DNA of 64,000 nucleotides, from contig NZ_AP017558.1 of NCBI RefSeq assembly GCF_002355635.1, positions 2,903,918-2,967,917 on the forward strand. The letters are read 5' to 3'. This DNA is from Halopenitus persicus (GTDB lineage: Archaea; Halobacteriota; Halobacteria; Halobacteriales; Haloferacaceae). The position numbers were made by a program, and so were the translations under genes. The notes beneath the pieces were generated by a model. The model ran no database searches, was not told where the DNA came from, and saw only the letters and a program-made list of their open reading frames with translations. Below, in pieces: positions 25,401-34,552 of the stretch (position 1 is its first letter; the number at the start of each line of letters is the position of its first letter).

Positions 25401-26477
25401 TCAGTCGTCCGCCGTTGCGGCTTCGGCGTCCGCCGTCTCCACGTCCGTGAGCTCGCCGGCGCGCTCGAGCTCCGTCAGGTACTCGTCGGCGTCGATGGCC
25501 GCCTTGCTGCCCATTCCGGCCGCGGTGACCGCCTGCTGGTAGTGGAAGTCGACGACGTCGCCGGCACCGAACAGCCCCTCGACGCCGGTTTCGGTCTGGC
25601 CGCCGCCATCGCCGCCGGCGGTTTTGAGGTAGCCCGCGTCGTCCAGTTCGACGCCGGTGTCCTCGAGGTAGTCGGTATTGGGGGTGTGGCCGATGGCGAA
25701 GAACACGGCGCCGACGTCGAAGTCGTACTCCACGACATCGTCGGCGGTCGCGGGGTCCGCGAGCTTCTCCGTGGGGTGGCCGTCGGGATGTTCGACCAGG
25801 GTAACGTGGTCGATGCCCTCTTCGGGCGTGCCGTGGAGCTCGGTGACCTCGGTGTTCCGGAGGATCTCGATCTCGCCGTCATCGACCTTCTCCATCACGC
25901 GGTCGATCCAGACGTCCTCGGCGCGGAACTCCTCGCGCCGGTGGGCGATGTAGACGGTGTCGGCGAACTTCGTCAGGAAGTTCGCCTCCTCCATCGCGGC
26001 GTCGCCGCCGCCGACCACGAGCATGTCCTCCCCGCGGAAGAAGGCGCCGTCGCAGGTGGCACACGTCGAGAGGCCGTAGCCCATCAGCTCGTCCTCGCCG
26101 GGGATGCCGAGCGTGCGGGCGGACGCGCCCGACGCGGCGATGAACGCGTCGCAGGTGTAGACGTCGCCGTTCGTCAGCGTCACGCGGAAGGGCCGGTCCG
26201 AATCAGTGACCGACTCGACGACGCCGTTCTTCGTCTCGGCGCCGAACTTCCGGGCCTGTTCTTTCATGTTGTTGATCAGGTCGGGCCCGGAGATGCCCTC
26301 CGGGAAACCCGGATAGTTCTCCACGTCGGTCGTCAGCGTGAGCTGTCCGCCCGGCTCGTCGCCCTCGAGGATGAGGGGGTCGTTGTTCGCCCGCGCGGCG
26401 TAGATTCCGGCTGTGAGACCGGCGATCCCGGTCCCGGCGATGATGAGCCGTCGGTGGTCGACTACGTCCTCGCTCAT
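25401..26477 (-). CDS. trxB: thioredoxin reductase
   Basis: 358 residues from ATG 26477. FAD Rossmann motif IAGTGIAGLTAGIYAA, redox-active CATCDGAFF near residue 150, NAD(P) motif VVGGGDAAMEEANFL, and C-terminal GLFGAGDVVDFHYQQAVTAAGMG define a low-molecular-weight thioredoxin reductase. The first dinucleotide motif reads GTGIAG rather than GSGPAG. About 10-20 acidic residues extend each end. Next to rhodanese genes, it may support sulfur and thiol chemistry, but no operon is proven. Confidence 0.93.
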   Translation of the reverse strand: MSEDVVDHRRLIIAGTGIAGLTAGIYAARANNDPLILEGDEPGGQLTLTTDVENYPGFPEGISGPDLINNMKEQARKFGAETKNGVVESVTDSDRPFRVTLTNGDVYTCDAFIAASGASARTLGIPGEDELMGYGLSTCATCDGAFFRGEDMLVVGGGDAAMEEANFLTKFADTVYIAHRREEFRAEDVWIDRVMEKVDDGEIEILRNTEVTELHGTPEEGIDHVTLVEHPDGHPTEKLADPATADDVVEYDFDVGAVFFAIGHTPNTDYLEDTGVELDDAGYLKTAGGDGGGQTETGVEGLFGAGDVVDFHYQQAVTAAGMGSKAAIDADEYLTELERAGELTDVETADAEAATADD

Positions 26478-26510
26478 ACACGATCGTAGTCGATCGGGGC
26501 GTATGTAGGT

Positions 26511-26570
26511 TGCGCTGTGGGCGTCATAATTGCGCTGTGAGCGTCGTGATCGCGCTGTGCGCACCGTGAT
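26511..26570. repeat. 20-bp tandem repeat between trxB and a rhodanese gene
   Basis: Three diverged copies of a 20-bp unit related to TGCGCTGTGAGCGTCGTGAT. The array ends seven bases from the rhodanese stop codon (26577-26579). Confidence 0.8.
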
Positions 26571-26576
26571 CGCCGG

Positions 26577-27437
26577 TCACTGCTGCTCCGCGTTCGTGAC
26601 GAGTCCGCCGCCCCGGTCCCGCCAGTCGGTCAGACTTCCCTCGTAGATGTGGACGTCCTCGAAGCCGATCCACCGGAGCGCGACGTAGGTGTGTGAGAGC
26701 CGCCGGGCGGTGTTGCAGTAGAGCACGACCGGCCGGTCCAGCGTGATCCCGCGCTCCGTGAAGCGATCGCGGAGCTCGGATTTCGGTCGGAACCCGCGCG
26801 TGTCGGGGTCGACCGCCTCCGTCCAGTCGAATCTGACGGCGCCCGGGAGGTGGCCCGCCGCGTACTCGTCGGCGTCCCGGGTGTCGACGAAGACGACGTC
26901 ATCCGCGGACGACTCGAGGAGCGAAACGACGTCGTCGTAGCCAATTATCGGCGAGTCGGGACCCTCGACGCGCATCGGTTCGACCGTCACCGGGTCGGCC
27001 GCGACCGGCTCGTTCTCGACCGGATCCGCCGGCGCCGAGTCGGCTCGTTTCCAGGCGCTGAAGTCGCCGTCGAGCAGGTGGACGTCCGCGAACCCGTAGA
27101 CGAGCGCGGTCACCAGGAATCGGGCCGCGAAGACGCCGTTCGTGTCGTCGTAGGCGACGATCGTGTCGAACCGGTCGACTCCGAGCTCGCCGAGAAGGTC
27201 CGCGAACGCCGCCGCGCCGGGCAGCGTGCCGGCGTCCGGCCCCTCCCGATCCCGAAACGTGTCGAAGGGAACGTTCACCGCGCCGGGCACGTGGCCCATC
27301 GCGTCGTACTCCCAGGCGTCGCGAACGTCGACGACGTGGACCGTCGGGTCCTCGAGCCGGTCGGCGAGCCACGCGATCGGGACGACGATCTCGGCCGGAT
27401 CGCGGTCGTCACCCGGGCCGGTTGTCTCGGTCATCAT
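26577..27437 (-). CDS. two-domain sulfurtransferase (rhodanese)
   Basis: 286 residues, or 285 if ATG 27434 is used. Two rhodanese domains: the first has VVDVRDAWEYDAMGHVPGAV; the second ends with the active-site loop VVLYCNTARRLSH (catalytic Cys in CNTARR). It transfers sulfane sulfur from thiosulfate or a similar donor to an acceptor. The loop differs from the CRxGxR of standard thiosulfate sulfurtransferases, so donor specificity is open. Divergent from the second rhodanese gene. Confidence 0.9.
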   Translation of the reverse strand: MMTETTGPGDDRDPAEIVVPIAWLADRLEDPTVHVVDVRDAWEYDAMGHVPGAVNVPFDTFRDREGPDAGTLPGAAAFADLLGELGVDRFDTIVAYDDTNGVFAARFLVTALVYGFADVHLLDGDFSAWKRADSAPADPVENEPVAADPVTVEPMRVEGPDSPIIGYDDVVSLLESSADDVVFVDTRDADEYAAGHLPGAVRFDWTEAVDPDTRGFRPKSELRDRFTERGITLDRPVVLYCNTARRLSHTYVALRWIGFEDVHIYEGSLTDWRDRGGGLVTNAEQQ

Positions 27438-27665
27438 CGTCCCTTTTCGCTCCGGATAGTTGACTCCGCGGGCTCGTCGTGATGCCGCCGTCGATTCCGA
27501 CTATCGGCAACGACCGCTTGGAAATTCGGGATATTCCGGATTCAAAGCGGGTATCGCGGTCGACGACGACGATGAAGAGGTAATTGTTGCCACCGATACG
27601 AACGAGAGGCGGGTATGTCCGTGGCGTTGGGTTCCTTATAGGAAGCGACCCTATGAACGGACGCT

Positions 27666-28532
27666 ATGGGAGATTCCGATTACGCGAACGACGTGCTCGT
27701 CTCCGCCGACTGGGTGGAGGCCCGGCTGGACGAGTTCGAGAGCGACGACTCCGCCCTGCGACTCGTCGAGGTCGACGTCGACACCGAGGCCTACGACGAG
27801 GCGCACGCGCCCGGAGCGATCGGCTTCAACTGGGAGAGCCAGCTCCAGGACCAGACGCAGCGTGACATCCTCGAGCGGGAGGACTTCGAGGCGCTGTTGG
27901 GCGACCACGGGATCAGCGACGACTCCACGGTCGTGCTCTACGGCGACAACTCGAACTGGTTCGCCGCCTACGCCTACTGGCAGTTCAAGTACTGGGGCCA
28001 CGACGACGTCAAGCTGCTCGACGGCGGCCGGGAGTACTGGATCGAGAACGACTATCCGACCACCGACGAGGTTCCCTCGCATCCGGGGACGGACTACGAG
28101 GCCGGCGGTCCCTACGAGACGATCCGCGCGTACCGCGACGACGTCGAAAAGGCGATCGACCGCGGGATCCCGCTGGTCGACGTCCGCTCGCCCGAGGAGT
28201 ACCGCGGCGAGATCCTCGCGCCCCCGGGACTCCAGGAGACCGCCCAGCGCGGCGGCCACGTCCCCGGCGCGAAGAACATCTCGTGGGCGGCCGTGACGAA
28301 CGACGACGGGACGTTCAAGACTCGCGGGGAGCTCGAGGAGCTGTACGCCGCCGAGGACATCGACGGCGACGAGACGACGATCGCCTACTGCCGCATCGGC
28401 GAGCGCTCCTCGGTCGCCTGGTTCGCGCTCCACGAGCTGCTCGGCTACGACGACACCGTCAACTACGACGGCTCCTGGACCGAGTGGGGCAACCTCGTCG
28501 ACGCGCCGATCGAGACCGGCGACGGCGAGTGA
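27666..28532 (+). CDS. two-domain thiosulfate sulfurtransferase (rhodanese)
   Basis: 288 residues. Tandem rhodanese domains with the active-site loop IAYCRIGERSSVAWF near residue 240, close to the CRxGxR/T signature of thiosulfate:cyanide sulfurtransferases. CCTTATAGG about 30 bases before ATG 27666 gives a leaderless transcript. It is a diverged paralogue of the gene at 26577; the pair is read outward from a shared 228-base region. Confidence 0.92.
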   Translation: MGDSDYANDVLVSADWVEARLDEFESDDSALRLVEVDVDTEAYDEAHAPGAIGFNWESQLQDQTQRDILEREDFEALLGDHGISDDSTVVLYGDNSNWFAAYAYWQFKYWGHDDVKLLDGGREYWIENDYPTTDEVPSHPGTDYEAGGPYETIRAYRDDVEKAIDRGIPLVDVRSPEEYRGEILAPPGLQETAQRGGHVPGAKNISWAAVTNDDGTFKTRGELEELYAAEDIDGDETTIAYCRIGERSSVAWFALHELLGYDDTVNYDGSWTEWGNLVDAPIETGDGE

Positions 28533-28613
28533 GCGCGTCGCCGGGCCGAAACCGACGGGAGAACGAGCCCGACAACGATACACGTTAAGTCGCTCCCGGA
28601 CCGTGTTTTTCGT

Positions 28614-29261
28614 ATGACTCCCGACGACGTGCTCGAGACCGTCCAGTCCGACCTCGCGACCGAACTCTCCAGGCTCGGCTCCTCGAAGGCGCTGTACGCC
28701 GCCACCGAGGGCGAGCTCGAGGCCGACCGCGTCCTCCGGGCGGCCGAAGTCGCGGAGCGAGCCGCGGCCGAGACGTTCGCCGCGTGGGCCGACGACGAGC
28801 CCGATGCGGATGCCCGCGAGGCCTTCGAGTCGGTTGCGGCGGACGAGCGGGCGCACGCCGAGCGCGTTCGCGAGGAACTCGACGAGGACGTCGACGCGAG
28901 TGCAGACGGGACGGACACCGACGATCTCGCGATCCCGACCCACCTCCGGTCGGTCGAGGAAACGGTCGAGCGCGCGGGCGCGTTGCTCGGCCGGATCCTC
29001 GTCGCCGACGAGTCGAAGTCACAGTACGTCGGCTACTTCGTCGGCGACGCCGACCCCCAAACGGCCGGCGTCTTCCGCGATCTCCGCGGCGATCTCGACG
29101 ACCAGCGCGAGCGCGCGCTCGAGCTGCTCGAGACGGTCTGTGAGGACGAGTCGGACTGGGAAGTCGCGACCGAGGCGGCCGCAGCGGTCGTCCGCGTCGC
29201 CTACGAGGAGCACGTCGAGACCCTCGAGTCGCTCGGCGTCGACCCCAAGCCGGTCTGCTGA
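28614..29261 (+). CDS. ferritin-like/rubrerythrin-like protein
   Basis: 215 residues, almost wholly helical and acidic. Segments EVAERAAAETFAAWADDE and ESVAADERAHAERVREEL place Glu and E-x-x-H residues as in the diiron four-helix bundle, but a second EExxH-type helix is less clear (YEEHVETLESLG near the end). It could bind iron or handle peroxide. TTAAGT upstream of ATG 28614 serves as the TATA box. Confidence 0.65.
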   Translation: MTPDDVLETVQSDLATELSRLGSSKALYAATEGELEADRVLRAAEVAERAAAETFAAWADDEPDADAREAFESVAADERAHAERVREELDEDVDASADGTDTDDLAIPTHLRSVEETVERAGALLGRILVADESKSQYVGYFVGDADPQTAGVFRDLRGDLDDQRERALELLETVCEDESDWEVATEAAAAVVRVAYEEHVETLESLGVDPKPVC

Positions 29262-29343
29262 TCGCCCGTCGAAGCCGGTCCGACGCTCCGATATCAATGC
29301 GGATACGTCGGTTCCGCGACCACGAACCGTTAAGTGATCTACC

Positions 29344-29365
29344 GTGTCATATCGTCGTATGACAC
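29344..29365. promoter_or_regulatory. inverted repeat across a start codon
   Basis: GTGTCATA and TATGACAC form a perfect 8-bp inverted repeat with a six-base spacer; the ATG at 29359 lies in the right arm. It could be an operator at the transcription start or an RNA hairpin hiding the start codon. A TTAAGTG box lies about 28 bases before the ATG. Confidence 0.5.
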
Positions 29366-30969
29366 GACGTTCGGTTCGTGGGGCGATCTGGGGGATCGTC
29401 CTCGTGATAGCAATCGTGGGTATGGCTGGGGTGGTCGTTGGGGACGTCCAGAACACCTCCGTCAGCATTGACGGAACGGAACTGGCGGCGGGCGACACCG
29501 TCCGCGTTGACGGTCATCCGACGGTCGACGTCTCGATCGAGGCTGACACGGCGATCGACCTCGTGGAAGTCCGCGTCAACGGAAACATCGACGGGAGGAG
29601 CTTCGAGCCGGGGACCGAGTCGTTCTCGCGGACGCTGGAGCTGGAGATGGACGACGGCGAGAACACTCTGCAGATAGTCGCCAGCGCCGGCGGGACGAGT
29701 ACCTACGAGGCGACGGTCTACAAGGACAGCACCAGTCCGTACCTGCAGTACACGTCGCCGTTCTCGACGCCGGACCTGTCTCCCCCGCCGGACAGCACGA
29801 CGGTCGGTGACGCGCGGGTAACGCTCGCGGCCGACATCGTCGACGAGTTCGGCGTGGAGACGATCGAGATCCAGCGCCGATACGACTACACGTTCGCGGG
29901 ACAGGGCGAGACGAGCCGCGAATCCTACCAGATCACCGACCCCGGCGGATCCTTCTCCCAGGAGGTCTTCCTCGGTGACGGGGAGAACCGGATCCGTGCG
30001 AGCTACGTCGATGAGGCCGGGAACACGCGCGTTCACGAGTTCGTCCTCTACGTCGACGACACCGAGCAGCCGACGATGGATCTCTCCGTTCCGGAACGAA
30101 CGGGAACCGACGAGGTTCGCGTGCAGGGGACCGTCTCCGACAACGTGAAGATCAACAGCGTCGAGCTCGAGGGGCCGACCGGGTCGACGACGCAGGTGCT
30201 CCAGTCGACGCACGCCGAGCCGAACCGCGACCGGCTCTCCACGGAGATCAACCGGGTCGTCTCGCTCAACGAGGGTGAAAACGACATCACCATCACGGCG
30301 ACCGACATCGCGGGGAACACGATCGAACGCGACTACACCATCGTGTACGACCGCGACATCGATCCGGACGTCACCTTCGACCAGGAGCGGACGACCGTCG
30401 AGAACGGGCAGGTCTCCGTGGTCGGGCGCGTCGACCGCGGGGAGATCGATAGCGTGACGATCGAGTCGGTGGACCCCGAGACGGAGGAGATCATCGACAT
30501 CGCGCGCGTGTACGGCGGCGACGAGACGACGAGCCGCGTCGATCTCGACCACCAGCTGGCGGCCGCGGACGGCGAAACGATCGTTCGGGTCATCGTCACC
30601 GATTCACAGGGCGACCAACACGAGGAGACGATCACCGTGTCCAGCAGCGGGGCGTCCACGAGCGGATCGGACGACGGTTCGACCGACGACGCAGACGGAT
30701 CGTCGACGCAGGTGACCGCGGAGACGCCGGGCTCGTTCGACGCCGGTTCGGACGACGGTGGAAGCGATACCGGCGACGAGAGCTCGACGACCGATGACGA
30801 CGCCGGGGACACCTCCGATTCGAGCGGCGGATCGACGACCGACGACGCGGGCGGATCGGGCTCGAACGGCGACGGGAACGAGACGTCCGGCTCGATACCG
30901 GGCTTCTCGGTCGTGACCGCGCTGCTGGCGTTCCTCCTGATCGGCGCTCGCCTGCGCGGCGCCCGATAG
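29359..30969 (+). CDS. secreted beta-rich protein with PGF-CTERM anchor
   Basis: 536 residues. Signal peptide/anchor TRRSVRGAIWGIVLVIAIVGMAG, then several Ig/cadherin-like repeats with the motif NEGENDITITATDIAGNT. A Ser/Thr/Asp-rich linker at about 430-510 is a likely site of O-glycans. The end, GSIPGFSVVTALLAFLLIGARLRGAR, is a PGF-CTERM signal: archaeosortase ArtA cleaves it and attaches a lipid anchor. The product should therefore sit in or on the S-layer. The lipoprotein gene follows after 13 bases. Confidence 0.9.
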   Translation: MTRRSVRGAIWGIVLVIAIVGMAGVVVGDVQNTSVSIDGTELAAGDTVRVDGHPTVDVSIEADTAIDLVEVRVNGNIDGRSFEPGTESFSRTLELEMDDGENTLQIVASAGGTSTYEATVYKDSTSPYLQYTSPFSTPDLSPPPDSTTVGDARVTLAADIVDEFGVETIEIQRRYDYTFAGQGETSRESYQITDPGGSFSQEVFLGDGENRIRASYVDEAGNTRVHEFVLYVDDTEQPTMDLSVPERTGTDEVRVQGTVSDNVKINSVELEGPTGSTTQVLQSTHAEPNRDRLSTEINRVVSLNEGENDITITATDIAGNTIERDYTIVYDRDIDPDVTFDQERTTVENGQVSVVGRVDRGEIDSVTIESVDPETEEIIDIARVYGGDETTSRVDLDHQLAAADGETIVRVIVTDSQGDQHEETITVSSSGASTSGSDDGSTDDADGSSTQVTAETPGSFDAGSDDGGSDTGDESSTTDDDAGDTSDSSGGSTTDDAGGSGSNGDGNETSGSIPGFSVVTALLAFLLIGARLRGAR

Positions 30970-30982
30970 CCGGGAGCCACGA

Positions 30983-31753
30983 ATGACGGATCCGTCACGA
31001 CCCACGCGACGACGACTGCTCCTCGCCGGATCGACGGCCGCGTCCGTCGGGCTGGCCGGCTGTACGGCGCTCGAGCGGCTCGGCGAGGAGGCCGGCGTTG
31101 GGCCCGGCGAGGAGCCGTCCGAGGGGACCGCCGACCGAAGCGACACGCCGGCGGCAGCGGTCGACACCCCCTCGGACCCCAAACGCGAGTTCACCGCGGA
31201 CTTCGACGACGGGCCGGGTGACTGGAGCGGCGACGCGGACGCGATCGAGGCGATCGACGACGCGGCGCGCGGGGCGGGGGCGGTCCGCCTGCCCGCCGAG
31301 ACCACCGAGGTCGAGCTCCCGATCCCGGAGACGACGGTCGACCGCTACTCGCTGTGGTGGCGGGTCCCGACCGAGGTGACGAGCGTCCGGTTCGAGTTTC
31401 GTGACGCCGCCGGCACCCTCGGCTTCGGCGCGGAGGTGCAAACCGCGACCAACGGGCTTGAGGTGGTGGTAAACCCCGATTCCGACTCCGACTCCAGCTC
31501 GGACTCCGGAACCGCAAGCGATCTGTTGTCGGGAACGGTGCAGCCGGGGCGGTGGTACAAGCTGACCTTCGAGGGCGTCGATTTCGCGGCCGAACGCTTC
31601 GACGCCGCCCTCGCCGACGTCGGGGACAGCGAATTCATTCGGATGACGCAGTCGTTCCACTCCTCGATCGAGACGGTCGCCGCCCTCACGGTTCGCTCCC
31701 GGCGGGGCGACGCGGTCGCCGTCGACGACGTGGTCGTCTCCGACGACGGCTGA
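30983..31753 (+). CDS. Tat lipoprotein of unknown function
   Basis: 256 residues. The N-terminus TRRRLLLAGSTAASVGLAGC has a twin-Arg motif and a lipobox (LAGC), so the Cys would be lipid-modified outside the membrane. The mature part resembles a jelly-roll/concanavalin-type beta domain (FTADFDDGPGDWSGD ... RWYKLTFEGVDFAAERF), often used for carbohydrate binding. Co-transcription with the PGF-CTERM gene is likely from the 13-base gap. Confidence 0.8.
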   Translation: MTDPSRPTRRRLLLAGSTAASVGLAGCTALERLGEEAGVGPGEEPSEGTADRSDTPAAAVDTPSDPKREFTADFDDGPGDWSGDADAIEAIDDAARGAGAVRLPAETTEVELPIPETTVDRYSLWWRVPTEVTSVRFEFRDAAGTLGFGAEVQTATNGLEVVVNPDSDSDSSSDSGTASDLLSGTVQPGRWYKLTFEGVDFAAERFDAALADVGDSEFIRMTQSFHSSIETVAALTVRSRRGDAVAVDDVVVSDDG

Positions 31754-31800
31754 CGCGACCGGACGGCAGCCCTTTGTGGGCCGGCCATCGATCGGTGGAC

Positions 31801-32085
31801 ATGACGGCCGACCTCGAGGAGAAGACGGATCGCTACGAGCGGATGCTCGCGGACGCGCTGGCGGCGGCGGAGACGGTCGCTCCCGCCGGGTCGCCGCTTG
31901 GCGAGGCGGCGGCGGACTGCCGCGAGATGGCCGAATCGTATCTCCGTGACGGCCGGCATTTCCGTGCCGACGACGACCCGGTCAACGCGCTGGCGTCCTT
32001 CTCGTACGGCTATGGCTGGCTCGACGCCGGCGTCCGAATGGGACTGTTCGCGGTTCCGGAGGAAACGGAACTGTTCACGACGTGA
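31801..32085 (+). CDS. DUF357 family protein
   Basis: 94 residues, all helical. ADLEEKTDRYERMLADAL and the central MAESYLRDGRHF, then DPVNALASFSYGYGWLDAGVRMG, match the archaeal DUF357 pattern. Function unknown; the helical hairpin suggests a protein-interaction role. It starts 47 bases after the lipoprotein gene. Confidence 0.85.
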   Translation: MTADLEEKTDRYERMLADALAAAETVAPAGSPLGEAAADCREMAESYLRDGRHFRADDDPVNALASFSYGYGWLDAGVRMGLFAVPEETELFTT

Positions 32086-32157
32086 TCGGCCGGATCGAGC
32101 CTTCGTTCGGTCGCGAGGTGGGGTACCACTCGCCGGGTCATCGCCTGCCTCGGTGGG

Positions 32158-32949
32158 TCACTCCGATCCGTCGGAATGCCACTTCCTGAGCGTCGACAGA
32201 AGGTTCGGATAGTCGGCGATCACGCCATCGACGCCGAACCGCAATGCGTCGTCGACGTCCGTCCACGTCCGTGCGGTCCAGGCGTTCACGGCGTAGTCGT
32301 CCAGCCGTACCGACTCCGCTGGCAGCCCGTCGATCGCCGGGTGGACGGCCTCGGCATCGAGCGCGTCGGCGATCGTCGTCGCCGTCTCGAGCGTATACGC
32401 GATGGGAGCGATGCGAGCGTTCGGCGAGATCGCACGGACCACCTCCAGCGCGGACTGCGAGAACGACGAGTACAGGACGCTGTTCGGCTCACGATCGACG
32501 GCGTCCAGGACCCGTTCGACGAACGGGACCCACTGCTCTCGTGTGAATCCTCCGTCAGGACCCACCTCCGTCGTTCCGCCGGTTCCCGGGCGTTTGAGTT
32601 CGACGTTGAGAGATACCGTATCGGGAACCGCCTCGACGAACGCCGACAGCGTCGGGATGTGGTAGGACGTGCCAAGCACGGACGTGTCGGTGACCGTTTC
32701 CGTCGAGCGGCCGGCGACGGCACCGCTTGCGTCGGTGATACCGCGGCTCGCCCCGTCGGCATCGAGACGCCGGTCGTGGAACACAACCGGCGTCCCATCC
32801 GCGGTTGCGACCACGTCGAACTCGATCGTGTCGGCGCCGAGACCGCCGGCGCGGCGTGCCGCCGCAAGCGTGTTTTCGGGGACGACTCCCGCGAACCCCC
32901 GATGAGCGAACAGGCGAACCGTCGTCGACGGGTCACCGGCGGCTACCAT
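32158..32949 (-). CDS. glycerophosphodiester phosphodiesterase
   Basis: 263 residues. LFAHRGFAGVVPENTLAAARRA has the HRG and PEN catalytic signatures, then IEFDVVATADGTPVVFHDRRLD with the Glu, Asp and His metal ligands. It splits glycerophosphodiesters into glycerol-3-phosphate and an alcohol. The ATG overlaps the end of the ABC ATPase gene by 7 bases, making it the last gene of a five-gene import operon, so the imported solute is probably its substrate or product. No signal peptide is seen. Confidence 0.92.
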   Translation of the reverse strand: MVAAGDPSTTVRLFAHRGFAGVVPENTLAAARRAGGLGADTIEFDVVATADGTPVVFHDRRLDADGASRGITDASGAVAGRSTETVTDTSVLGTSYHIPTLSAFVEAVPDTVSLNVELKRPGTGGTTEVGPDGGFTREQWVPFVERVLDAVDREPNSVLYSSFSQSALEVVRAISPNARIAPIAYTLETATTIADALDAEAVHPAIDGLPAESVRLDDYAVNAWTARTWTDVDDALRFGVDGVIADYPNLLSTLRKWHSDGSE

Positions 32950-33683
32950 CGGACGAAGGGCAGTTCGGGGGCATCCAGCGTGACGAACTCCGAGACGAAG
33001 TCGGTCGCCGGGGAGTCGTATATCTCCCGGGGCGTCCCAATCTGTTCGACCCGCCCGTCGTTCATCACGGCGATCCGGTCACACATCAGCATCGCCTCCT
33101 CCTGATCGTGCGTGACGTACAGGCCGGTCACGTCGAGATCCGACAGGAGCTCGCCGACCTCATCGCGGAGCCGGGATTTGAGTCGTGCGTCGAGACCGGT
33201 CATCGGCTCGTCGAGGCAGAGGATCGCCGGCTCGATGGCCAGCGCCCGTGCGAGACCGACGCGCTGTTGCTGGCCGCCCGAAAGCGTCGTTGGATCCCGG
33301 TCCGCCATCCCGCCGATGCCGAGCATATCGAGCAGTTCCATCGCCCGCTCGTTGCGTTCGGCTTTCCCGATCCCGCGCATTTTCGGCCCGAACGCGACGT
33401 TTTCACGGACCGTCATGTTGTCGAACAGCGCGTACTCCTGAAAGACCAGCCCAACGTTACGGTTCTCCGGCGGCGCGTGGGTCACGTCGCGATCGTCGAA
33501 TGCGACGGTCCCCGACGTCGGCGTTTCAAAGCCCGCGACGGTGCGGAGCGTAGTCGTCTTCCCACAGCCCGAGGGGCCGAGGACGCCGACGATCTCGCCA
33601 TCAGCGACGGTGAGCGAGACGTCGTCGACGGCGGTCGTCTCATCGTACCGTTTCCGTATCGAATCGAGTGTGACGCGTGCCAT
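32943..33683 (-). CDS. ABC importer ATP-binding protein (UgpC/FbpC/PotA type)
   Basis: 246 residues. Walker A GPSGCGKTTTLR, Q-loop LVFQEYALFDN, signature LSGGQQQRVGLARAL, Walker B AILCLDEPMTGLD and switch His in YVTHDQEE are intact. The C-terminal OB-type regulatory domain of longer MalK/UgpC proteins is absent. It powers the two permeases encoded just upstream (gaps of 2 bases and an overlap). It belongs to the class that imports Fe3+, polyamines, phosphonates or glycerol phosphates. Confidence 0.95.
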   Translation of the reverse strand: MARVTLDSIRKRYDETTAVDDVSLTVADGEIVGVLGPSGCGKTTTLRTVAGFETPTSGTVAFDDRDVTHAPPENRNVGLVFQEYALFDNMTVRENVAFGPKMRGIGKAERNERAMELLDMLGIGGMADRDPTTLSGGQQQRVGLARALAIEPAILCLDEPMTGLDARLKSRLRDEVGELLSDLDVTGLYVTHDQEEAMLMCDRIAVMNDGRVEQIGTPREIYDSPATDFVSEFVTLDAPELPFVRW

Positions 33684-33685
33684 AG

Positions 33686-34552
33686 TTAGCTTCTCGTGTC
33701 GAACCCGTGTGAACCGACCTGCTGGAGCAGGACGGTGATCGCGACGATTATGCAGAAGAACATCGACACCGCGGCGGCCGCCTTCGTGAACGAGCTGTTC
33801 GAGATGTGCCGCTGGAGGAACAGCGCGAGCGGCTGGGTTCCTTTCGCCCAGACGATATACGAGAAGTTGAACTCGGCGGCGGCAAGCGTCCAACAGATGA
33901 TCGCTCCGGAGACGATCCCGGACCGTGCGTTCGGGACGATGATCGTGAGAAACGTCCGGAACCACGAGGCACCGAGAGACCGTGCGGACTCCTCAAGCCG
34001 CTGTAGGGGCATCGATTCGAACTCGCTCAGAACGGCCATCACCATAAACGGCGCCTTCAATAGCGAGTAGCCCACGATCAGGCCGAAGCTCGTCCCCGAG
34101 AGGGTTGGATAGGCTCGCAGGAACGCCACTCCGAGGATGACTCCCGGGACGAGCGGGAGAACCGAAATCGCGTTTACCCACTCGGAACCCCAAAAGTCGT
34201 AGCGAGCGACCGCGTAGGCGATCGGTATGCCGACGATGAGGTTGATGAACACGCCGCCGAGCGCGAGCCCGACGCTGAACAGTAGCTCGGAGGGAACCGC
34301 AAGCGTGTAACCGCCGATCGACAGGAGCGGCTCCCACCCCATACTCCGCTGGGAGCCGATCGTCTCCGCGAGCCCGAGCACTTCCCGCCAGTTCCGCAGC
34401 GTGACGAAATCCGACGGGAACACGCCGCTCCATTCCCCGGCAAATGAGCCGACGAACGTGAGGAACACGGGAACGATCAGGAAGGCGACGACGAGCAGGA
34501 GCGTCGTCGTCACCGCTCCCCGTCCGAACCGTCGCGACGGAGCGATCCTCAC
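33686..34552 (-). CDS. ABC importer permease 2
   Basis: 288 residues from a GTG at 34552 that overlaps the stop of permease 1 (GTGA); a GGAGGT ribosome site precedes it. Six membrane helices and the EAA loop (QRLEESARSLGASWFRTFLTIIVPNAR) that docks with the ATPase. The longer ATG frame from 34816 runs through permease 1 and is rejected. Confidence 0.92.
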   Translation of the reverse strand: MRIAPSRRFGRGAVTTTLLLVVAFLIVPVFLTFVGSFAGEWSGVFPSDFVTLRNWREVLGLAETIGSQRSMGWEPLLSIGGYTLAVPSELLFSVGLALGGVFINLIVGIPIAYAVARYDFWGSEWVNAISVLPLVPGVILGVAFLRAYPTLSGTSFGLIVGYSLLKAPFMVMAVLSEFESMPLQRLEESARSLGASWFRTFLTIIVPNARSGIVSGAIICWTLAAAEFNFSYIVWAKGTQPLALFLQRHISNSSFTKAAAAVSMFFCIIVAITVLLQQVGSHGFDTRS

